From assembly GCF_022760175.1 (NCBI RefSeq), contig NZ_CP094326.1, positions 682,001-746,000 of the forward strand: DNA of 64,000 nucleotides. Direction: 5' to 3'. Of the stretch, positions 45,301 to 51,425 are shown piece after piece. Origin of the DNA: Zhouia spongiae. Lineage in GTDB: Bacteria > Bacteroidota > Bacteroidia > Flavobacteriales > Flavobacteriaceae. A program made the position numbers and the translations under genes. Each line of letters begins with the position of its first letter. The first letter of the stretch is position 1. The notes below the pieces were generated by a model. The model made no database searches, had not been told where the DNA came from, and saw nothing but the letters and a program-made list of their open reading frames with translations.

Positions 45301-46057
45301 TTTCTTGGTAGGTTACGTGCTGTTCGACAAGCTGGACGGATTTGCCGAAGTGGATGTGGTGGAAAACGCCCAGTCATTGATTCAGGACAAAATAGATAAT
45401 GGTGAACTGACCGTTCCCAAAGGCATTAGCTATAAGTTCACCGGAACCTATGAAAACCAGCTGCGAGCCGAGAAAACCCTGTCTATCGTGGTTCCGTTGT
45501 GCTTGATTATCATATTCCTCATTTTATACTTTCAGTTCAAATCGGTCACCACCTCATTAATGGTATTTACAGGCATCGCCATAGCCTTTGCAGGTGGCTT
45601 TGTGATGATTTGGCTGTACGGTCAGGACTGGTTTCTCAATTTCAGTTTGTTCGGTGAAAACCTACGTGAACTTTTTAATATCAAGACCATCAACCTGAGC
45701 GTTGCGGTTTGGGTCGGGTTTATTGCCCTTTTCGGAATCGCTACGGATGACGGTGTGGTGATGGCGACCTATCTCGACCAGAGTTTTGAGAAGGAAAAAC
45801 CGAATGACAAACCAGGCATTCGTCAAGCTACCCTTGAAGCGGCCGGCAAGCGTATCCGTCCCTGTTTGATGACGACCGTAACGACCGTTCTTGCCTTGTT
45901 GCCCGTACTCACATCCACAGGAAAAGGAAGCGACATAATGATTCCAATGGCCATCCCCATTGTGGGCGGGATGCTTATTGATGTAACCTCATATTTCCTG
46001 TTGCCCGTATTGTACAGCTGGCGGGAAGAATACCAACTTAAACGAGCGAGCAAATGA
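42305..46057 (+). CDS. cusA: CusA/CzcA-family heavy-metal efflux RND pump
   Basis: Proton-driven inner-membrane pump of a tripartite efflux system. The 1250 residues start MLNKGIKFLIENK, with TM helix 1 at about 13-30. The proton-relay segment in TM4 is GTMVDVGVILAENMIRHLE, and GIATDDGVVMATYLDQ lies in the C-terminal half. It is about 200 residues longer than E. coli CusA. Part of the extra length is hydrophobic sequence after TM6 (about 540-620), part a charged periplasmic insertion (about 735-820). Methionines in LVMLQTGMRAPMG and the oxidase/P-ATPase neighbours suggest Cu(I)/Ag(I). It overlaps the TolC-like gene by 4 bp. Confidence 0.93.
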   Translation: MLNKGIKFLIENKLVAVLMLALFVGWGIVNAPFNWDTGILPNDPVAVDAIPDIGENQQIVFTKWQGRSPQDIEDQITYPLTTSLLGIPGVKTIRSSSMFGFSSIYIIFEEDIEFYWSRSRILEKLNSLPSGLLPDGVNPALGPDATGLGQIFWYTLEGRDKDGNVTGGWDLQELRSIQDYYVKYALSSASGVSEVASIGGYVQEYQVDVDPEKMRQYNIGLADIVKAVKESNQDIGAQTLEMNKAEYLVRGLGYVKSIADIENAVVDSENFTSIRIKDVGKVHLGPAARRGILDKEGAEVVGGVVVARYGANPLEVINNVKDQIDEVSSGLPTKELADGRTSQVTIVPFYDRTELIQETLGTLNEALTLEILITILVIIIMVFNLRASILISGLMPVAVLMVFITMKLFNVDANIVALSGIAIAIGTMVDVGVILAENMIRHLEDEDLRVNKNGQPYITNEIVYNATAEVSGAIVTAVMTTIISFLPVFTMIGAEGKLFRPLAFTKTMALAAALVIALFLIPPFAATFFRKTEIRERLKYAINGFLILLGITAVIFGYWIGLVLVAFGAVAILSMRVTFSRKQKNLINTVIATIAVVFLLAEYWRPLGFDRSLIMNLIFVAVSCFGVLGIFSLLRKYYDSILKWALQNRLLFLIIPTTLLVLGFFIMRNTGKEFMPALNEGSFLLMPTSLPHSGIEENKRVLQQLDMAVATIPEIETVVGKAGRTESALDPAPLSMYENVIQYKSEYMRNASGERQRYRVNDDGLFVLKNERFHINPNNEVESDANYEASQLQTTITRNELIPDDDGEYYRNWRPEIESPDDIWNEIVRVTILPGITSAPKLQPIETRLVMLQTGMRAPMGIKVKGQDLREIEAFGLELEDILKQAEGVKQQAVFADRIVGKPYLLVDIKREQLARYGISIMDVQEILQVAVGGMPLTQTVEGRERYAVRVRYPRELRESPTDLKNIYVPVEKGSPVPLGELVDIRYEQGPQVIKSEDTFLVGYVLFDKLDGFAEVDVVENAQSLIQDKIDNGELTVPKGISYKFTGTYENQLRAEKTLSIVVPLCLIIIFLILYFQFKSVTTSLMVFTGIAIAFAGGFVMIWLYGQDWFLNFSLFGENLRELFNIKTINLSVAVWVGFIALFGIATDDGVVMATYLDQSFEKEKPNDKPGIRQATLEAAGKRIRPCLMTTVTTVLALLPVLTSTGKGSDIMIPMAIPIVGGMLIDVTSYFLLPVLYSWREEYQLKRASK

Positions 46058-47271
46058 AAAATGTAAAAATCATCATCGGATTATTGCTTGTTTCCGCTTT
46101 CGCAAAAGCACAGGAACTGCAATCCTACATTCAGGAAGCGGAAGCGAACAATCCCGTTATCCAAGCATACGAACTTCGATACAACATCGCACAGGAAAAG
46201 GTCAACGAAGTCAATACGCTACCTAATACTGTGGTAAGCGCAGGATACTTTGTAAGCGAACCCGAAACCCGAACGGGTGCGCAACGGGCACGGTTTTCGA
46301 TTTCGCAGATGTTGCCTTGGTTCGGCACGATAACGGCACGGGAAAACTATGCCAGCTCAATGGCGGAAAATGAGTTTGTAGAAATTGCCATTGCCAAACG
46401 AAAACTGGCACTTTCGGTCGCCCAATCCTATTACCAATTGTATGCCAATAAGGCGAAGCAGGATATTTTGGACGAAAACATCCAACTCTTAGAGACCTAT
46501 GAACGGTTGGCATTGACCTCTGTGGAAGTGGGCAAAGCCTCTGCCGTGGACGTACTACGATTGCAGATTCGGCAGAACGAATTACAACAACTAAAGGAAG
46601 TTCTTCAGGAAGACTATTTGGCGGAACAGTCCAACTTCAACAATCTGCTGAACCGAAAGGAAAGTATCGCCGTGGAAGTTGTTCCGGAAATGACCATTCC
46701 AACGGAAGACCCGATGTATAGCAAAGAAGGATTGGCACTCAATCCGGAACTGCTAAAATACGATAGACTTTACGAGTCCATTGAGCAATCCGAATTGCTC
46801 AATCAGAAAGAAAGTGCCCCGAATATCGGTTTTGGATTGGACTATGTACCCGTTTCCGAACGTCCCGATATGACCTTTAGCGACAACGGCAAGGATATCA
46901 TTATGCCAATGGTATCGCTGTCCATACCTATTTTCAACAACCGCTATTCATCGGTTTCCAAACAGAACGAACTGAAGCAACTGGAAATCGAATCCCAGAA
47001 AAACGAACGATTGAATGTATTGGAAACCGCTTTCGCGAAAGCAACATCGCAACGCAATCAAGCCCGTATTCAATTCAATACCCAAGAAAAGAATTTAAAG
47101 CAAGCGAACGATGCCGAAGAAATCCTGATTAAGAATTATGAAACAGGAACCATCGATTTTAATGATGTACTGGACATACAGGAACTGCAACTGAAATTTC
47201 AGATGAACCAAATCGAGTCGGTGCGGATGTACTATGCACAGTCTGCGATTATCAATTATCTAATCAACTAA
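46054..47271 (+). CDS. cusC: TolC-family outer-membrane efflux protein
   Basis: Outer-membrane channel of the tripartite pump. 405 residues with a signal peptide (MKNVKIIIGLLLVSAFAKAQ) and two OEP repeats made of long helices: AQSYYQLYANKAKQDILDEN in the first and NYETGTIDFNDVLDIQELQL in the second. It starts inside the last codons of cusA and ends 2 bp before the HMA-AraC gene. The CusC name is by analogy with its pump. Confidence 0.9.
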   Translation: MKNVKIIIGLLLVSAFAKAQELQSYIQEAEANNPVIQAYELRYNIAQEKVNEVNTLPNTVVSAGYFVSEPETRTGAQRARFSISQMLPWFGTITARENYASSMAENEFVEIAIAKRKLALSVAQSYYQLYANKAKQDILDENIQLLETYERLALTSVEVGKASAVDVLRLQIRQNELQQLKEVLQEDYLAEQSNFNNLLNRKESIAVEVVPEMTIPTEDPMYSKEGLALNPELLKYDRLYESIEQSELLNQKESAPNIGFGLDYVPVSERPDMTFSDNGKDIIMPMVSLSIPIFNNRYSSVSKQNELKQLEIESQKNERLNVLETAFAKATSQRNQARIQFNTQEKNLKQANDAEEILIKNYETGTIDFNDVLDIQELQLKFQMNQIESVRMYYAQSAIINYLIN

Positions 47272-47273
47272 TT

Positions 47274-47837
47274 ATGGTCAAGGACTTTTACATAAAAAAT
47301 ATGGTATGCGACCGATGCATCAAGGTGTTGAAGGATGAACTGAATGTAAATAATATCGAGTTGCATCAGATTGAATTGGGTCGATTGCGGCTGGACATTG
47401 ATGACCTTGATTTGGACAAATTCGAAACCTTGTTGAAAGAAAACGGTTTCTCGCTCATCGGAAGTACGGAAGAAAAGTTGACCGAAAAGGTCAAGGTCGA
47501 ACTCATAAAAACGATGCAGGAACTACCGATTCAACTTGATAAAAAACTGTCCGAACATTTGGTGGATGCCTTGGGACACGAGTATTCAAAAATCAGCAAG
47601 GTATTCTCGTTTACGCAAGGTGTTACCATTGAAAAATATTTCATCAAACTAAAAATTGAAAAGGTAAAAGAACTCATACAGGCTAACGAACACAATTTTA
47701 CTGAAATGGCGCAACTGCTCGATTATAGCCATATCAACCATTTAAGCGGACAGTTTAAAAGCGAGACGGGAATGAGCCTTTCAATCTATAAATCCCAACA
47801 AAAGAATTTTAGGAATTCGTTGGACAAAATTATGTAG
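47274..47837 (+). CDS. HMA-like domain fused to AraC-type DNA-binding domain
   Basis: 187 residues. The N-terminal 70 look like a metallochaperone fold with MVCDRC (Cys12, Cys15) and an alternating strand/helix pattern. The C-terminal part (about 100-187) is an AraC helix-turn-helix pair, with IEKYFIKLKIEKVKELIQ, MAQLLDYSHINHLSGQFKSE and the family end GMSLSIYK. A direct metal sensor that binds copper through CxxC and DNA through the AraC module is the natural reading. No ligand-binding cupin domain is present. Possible target sites lie in its own 3' end and the next promoter. Confidence 0.88.
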   Translation: MVKDFYIKNMVCDRCIKVLKDELNVNNIELHQIELGRLRLDIDDLDLDKFETLLKENGFSLIGSTEEKLTEKVKVELIKTMQELPIQLDKKLSEHLVDALGHEYSKISKVFSFTQGVTIEKYFIKLKIEKVKELIQANEHNFTEMAQLLDYSHINHLSGQFKSETGMSLSIYKSQQKNFRNSLDKIM

Positions 47838-47901
47838 ATAAGAACCAAAATTATGACACAAGCTGTTGAATTACAGCCATAATTTTATTTCAAATAAAAT
47901 T
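47826..47901 (+). promoter_or_regulatory. Operator cluster before the multicopper oxidase
   Basis: AAAATTATG occurs at 47826-47834 and 47847-47855, exactly 21 bp apart as direct repeats, and inverted as CATAATTTT at 47878-47886. The inverted copy overlaps TAATTTTA (47880-47887, near the -7 consensus). A perfect 21-bp palindrome AATTTTATTT-C-AAATAAAATT follows (47881-47901), 8 nt before the ATG. Two direct half-sites two helical turns apart are what AraC-type proteins use. Confidence 0.5.
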
Positions 47902-47909
47902 AACACATT

Positions 47910-50261
47910 ATGAAATTGAAAATAAACTTACTTCTCTTATTACTCATTTCCTTCGGTGCGAACGCCCAATTCAAAGCGAATGAGAGTGAAGAGAATGTTG
48001 ACAACTGGCCGGAACGGGTCTATGATTTGACCATTGATTACGAAACGGTCAACTACACGGGTAAGGATGTAAAGGCAATGACCTTTAACGGAAGTATTCC
48101 TGGACCCAATCTCGAATTTAACGAAGGGGAATTTGCCATCATCAACGTGACCAATAAAATGGATGTGGAAACATCGGTGCATTGGCACGGGCTTATACTG
48201 CCCAACTTTTACGATGGTGTACCGTATCTGACCACACCACCGATTCAACCCGGCGAGACCCAACAGTACAAGTTTGCGTTAAAACAATCGGGTACATATT
48301 GGTACCATTCCCACACAGGTTTGCAGGAACAACGTGGCGTTTATGGTTCCATCCAAATCAACCCCAAGGAAACCGACTTAGAATATGACAAAGATTTGGT
48401 ATTGGTGCTATCCGATTGGATGGACGAAAATCCAAAATCACAGCTAAGAAACCTGAAGCGTGGCAACGAATGGTATCTCATCAAGAAGAATCAGATACAG
48501 AGTTGGGACAAGGTCATCGCCAAAGGTGCCACGGGTGCCAAATTGAAGATGATGTGGCAACGAATGCCCGATATGGCCATACTCGATAATTACTATGACC
48601 TCTTTTTTATCAATGGCCAAGCAGAACAAGACTATCCTGAATTCAAGCCTGGCGAACGGGTGCGGGTACGATTTGTCAACGCCGCCGCAGCCTCTTACTT
48701 CTGGCTCACCTTTGGTGGCCAAGACCCAATGCTGGTTTCATCTGACGGTCTGGATGTTGTACCGGTAAAAAAGAACAAAACGCTTATCAGCGTAGCAGAG
48801 ACCTACGATTTTATCGTCACGATTCCCGAAAGCGGGAAGCTCGAAATACTTGCTACTTCACAGGACGGTTCTGGAAAGGCTTCGGCGTTTTTGGGAAAGG
48901 GCGAAGTCTTGCCCGCAGCAGAAGTTCCCAAGCCAGACCTAATCAAACAGATGCAGGAAATGATGGCAATGGATATGAAGATGGGCGCACCCGCCGCCAA
49001 GTTCAATCCCTCAAAAAACGATTCCATCGAAAAGATGAAAAAGTATGCGATGAAAATGGACGGAATGAAGATGGACAAGATGAAGGGAATGAAAAAGGAT
49101 TCCACCGAAATGGACCACGATAAGATGGGTCACGAAGATATGCAAATGGACGACAAGATGAAGATGGATGATGGGGGCAAAATGGGCGGAATGAAAATGG
49201 GCTATATGGTACCACAGGAAAAGGTCATTGGCGACAATATGAAAACAGGTGGCAATCCAGAATTCAATTATCACTATCTAAAAGCACCCGGCAAGACTGA
49301 ATTTGAGGATGGAAAACCTGTCCGGGAAATGCTGTTCAACCTCACGGGAAATATGAACCGTTACGTATGGTCAATCAACGGCGTACCATTGTCTGAAACC
49401 GATAAAATAAAAATCAATCAAGGCGAAGTGGTTCGTATTACCTTGAACAATATGACGATGATGCACCACCCGATGCACCTGCACGGGCATTTCTTCAGGG
49501 TGCTCAACGAGAACGGCGAATACAGTCCGCTAAAGCATACCGTGAACGTGGCACCGATGCAGAAAGTGGTCATCGAATTTGATGCCGTTGAATATGGCGA
49601 TTGGTTTTTCCATTGCCACGTCCTCTATCACATCAACAGTGGGATGGCACGGGTATTCAGTTATGATACACCACGCGATGAACGCTTAAAGGGCTATCCA
49701 CTTTCCAATCTGACCACAGAGGCAGACCATATGTGGACGTGGGGTGAAATCACAGGTGCAAGCCATATGACAGAACTTTTTTATACCGCCACCAATATCC
49801 GTAACCAGTTTACACTTCGCGGGGAATACGGTTGGAACGAAAATCTGAAAGCTGAGTTCACGTATGAACGTTGGCTTAACAGCTATTTCCGTGTATTCGG
49901 TGGTGTAAATGTAGAAAATGAGGGCGAGGACAGCCTTGATGAAATTTCAACGACGGGCGTTGTGGGTGTGCGCTACCTATTGCCGCTTCTTATCGATTCC
50001 GATTTACGGATAGACAACAAATTAAGGCCGACCATATCGTTTGCAACTGCAACGATGATTTTCCGAAATATCGCCCTTTACGGGGAATATGAATACCAGA
50101 TGGACTTCGGCTGGGTCACCGATTTTGAGGAAGGGACCGACTTTGAAGAAGAGACCACTTGGCAGGTAGGCCTCGAATACGTTTTAAGCAGAAACTTTTC
50201 GTTGATGGGCAGCTACGACAACCGTTTTGGTTGGGGTGGCGGTCTATCGGCAAGATTTTAA
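47910..50261 (+). CDS. Multicopper oxidase (CopA-type) fused to a CopB-like outer-membrane barrel
   Basis: Periplasmic Cu(I) oxidase. 783 residues: signal peptide (to about 19), cupredoxin domains with copper motifs HWHGLILPNFYDGVP, YWYHSHTGLQEQRG, HHPMHLHGHFF and FFHCHVLYHINSGMARVF (about 563-583). A Met/Asp/Lys-rich linker lies at about 345-430 (units such as MKMDGMKMDKMKGM). From about residue 619 it continues into a strand-rich region (FTLRGEYGWNENLKAEFTYE ... RFGWGGGLSARF) ending in Phe, resembling CopB. The fusion would tether the oxidase to the outer membrane. Confidence 0.9.
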   Translation: MKLKINLLLLLLISFGANAQFKANESEENVDNWPERVYDLTIDYETVNYTGKDVKAMTFNGSIPGPNLEFNEGEFAIINVTNKMDVETSVHWHGLILPNFYDGVPYLTTPPIQPGETQQYKFALKQSGTYWYHSHTGLQEQRGVYGSIQINPKETDLEYDKDLVLVLSDWMDENPKSQLRNLKRGNEWYLIKKNQIQSWDKVIAKGATGAKLKMMWQRMPDMAILDNYYDLFFINGQAEQDYPEFKPGERVRVRFVNAAAASYFWLTFGGQDPMLVSSDGLDVVPVKKNKTLISVAETYDFIVTIPESGKLEILATSQDGSGKASAFLGKGEVLPAAEVPKPDLIKQMQEMMAMDMKMGAPAAKFNPSKNDSIEKMKKYAMKMDGMKMDKMKGMKKDSTEMDHDKMGHEDMQMDDKMKMDDGGKMGGMKMGYMVPQEKVIGDNMKTGGNPEFNYHYLKAPGKTEFEDGKPVREMLFNLTGNMNRYVWSINGVPLSETDKIKINQGEVVRITLNNMTMMHHPMHLHGHFFRVLNENGEYSPLKHTVNVAPMQKVVIEFDAVEYGDWFFHCHVLYHINSGMARVFSYDTPRDERLKGYPLSNLTTEADHMWTWGEITGASHMTELFYTATNIRNQFTLRGEYGWNENLKAEFTYERWLNSYFRVFGGVNVENEGEDSLDEISTTGVVGVRYLLPLLIDSDLRIDNKLRPTISFATATMIFRNIALYGEYEYQMDFGWVTDFEEGTDFEEETTWQVGLEYVLSRNFSLMGSYDNRFGWGGGLSARF

Positions 50262-50298
50262 ACACAAACCATTTATAAACCTTTAAAACAGACACAAA

Positions 50299-50895
50299 AT
50301 GAAAACAATCAAATTAACAATGAGCACAATGGCACTTGTTGCCACAATGATTCTAACCGTTTCCTGCAAGGATGGAAACAAGAATGAACCAGCTGCACCT
50401 ATGAGCAACGAGATGCATCAGGAAACGATGAATGATAAGGAAGATATGGCTATGGACAAAAATCAAGATACAAAGGCAGAAGTGGTATTGAAAGACTATT
50501 TCAACCTGAAGGATGCTTTGGTCAACGATGACAATTCCAAAGCAAAAGAACTGGGCAACACCTTGGCACAATCACTAAAATCTTTTGATGCATCGAGCTA
50601 TTCGGACAGCGAGCAGAACGAACTAAAGGACATCATTGAGGATGCCACCGAACACGCCGAGCATATAGGCGAGAGCGATATAGCCCACCAACGTGAGCAT
50701 TTCAAAACACTTAGTAAGGATATGACCGATATGGTGGCGATAACGGGAACTTCAATGACCATTTATGAGCAGTATTGCCCAATGTACGATAACAATAAAG
50801 GTGGTGCCTGGCTAAGTATGAACGAAGAAATCAGAAACCCCTATTTCGGTGCCCAAATGCTGAAATGTGGTAAGGTGCAACGTGAAATAAACTAA
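50299..50895 (+). CDS. DUF3347 lipoprotein
   Basis: A 198-residue predicted lipoprotein (signal ending LTVSC). After a Met/His/Asp-rich spacer comes a DUF3347 domain (about 65-198): DYFNLKDALVNDD, then YEQYCPMYDNNKGGAWLSMN, EEIRNPYFGAQMLKCG. The Cys/Met residues in CPM and MLKCG are the probable copper ligands. The same domain forms the C-terminus of CusB in this island, so this protein may be its free copper-donor partner, like CusF in E. coli. That role is inferred. Confidence 0.88.
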   Translation: MKTIKLTMSTMALVATMILTVSCKDGNKNEPAAPMSNEMHQETMNDKEDMAMDKNQDTKAEVVLKDYFNLKDALVNDDNSKAKELGNTLAQSLKSFDASSYSDSEQNELKDIIEDATEHAEHIGESDIAHQREHFKTLSKDMTDMVAITGTSMTIYEQYCPMYDNNKGGAWLSMNEEIRNPYFGAQMLKCGKVQREIN

Positions 50896-51351
50896 ATGAA
50901 AATAGTAAAAATCATAGCGTGGATAGCATTGATTGCCTTTGTGGTCATCCAGTTTTTTACTGTGGACTATAACCAGAATGAAACGGTACCAGAAACTGAT
51001 TTTATGCTCGTGAACAATGTACCTGCAACGGTAGAACAATCGTTGCGGGTTTCCTGCTATGATTGCCATAGTAACAATACCGATTATCCTTGGTACAGCA
51101 AGGTGCAACCATCTGCTTGGTACTTGGAACATCATATCAAAGAAGGAAAGGCAGAGCTGAATTTCAACGAATGGGGCAACCTTTCCGACCGAAGGAAAAA
51201 TAGCAAATTACGGTCTATCATAAACCAGATTGAAGATGGTGAAATGCCTTTGGATAGCTATACGTTGATTCATAGGGATGCCATTTTTTCTGAAACGAAC
51301 AAAACAGCAGTAATTGAGTATATGAAAAAATTAAAAGATAGCTTGGAATAA
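50896..51351 (+). CDS. Membrane-anchored haem-binding domain protein
   Basis: 151 residues with one N-terminal membrane helix (KIVKIIAWIALIAFVVIQFF) and a periplasmic haem_bd domain: SCYDCHSNNTDYPWYSKVQP carries the CxxCH haem motif, followed by WYLEHHIKEGKAELNFNEW and GEMPLDSYTLIH. It starts directly after the DUF3347 stop. Its role in copper handling is unknown; electron transfer to or from the oxidase is a guess. Confidence 0.88.
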   Translation: MKIVKIIAWIALIAFVVIQFFTVDYNQNETVPETDFMLVNNVPATVEQSLRVSCYDCHSNNTDYPWYSKVQPSAWYLEHHIKEGKAELNFNEWGNLSDRRKNSKLRSIINQIEDGEMPLDSYTLIHRDAIFSETNKTAVIEYMKKLKDSLE

Positions 51352-51361
51352 AGTCCTGCTG

Positions 51362-51401
51362 CGGGAAGGGAAGTTTGATGGTTGGTTAGTGACCCTTCCC
51401 G
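51362..51401 (+). other. Inverted repeat between haem protein and copA
   Basis: CGGGAAGGG (51362-51370) and CCCTTCCCG (51393-51401) are perfect arms with a 22-nt loop. No T-run follows, so termination is unlikely; RNA processing or an operator is possible. Confidence 0.35.
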
Positions 51402-51425
51402 TGACAGGCACAAATTAGTAAAGTA

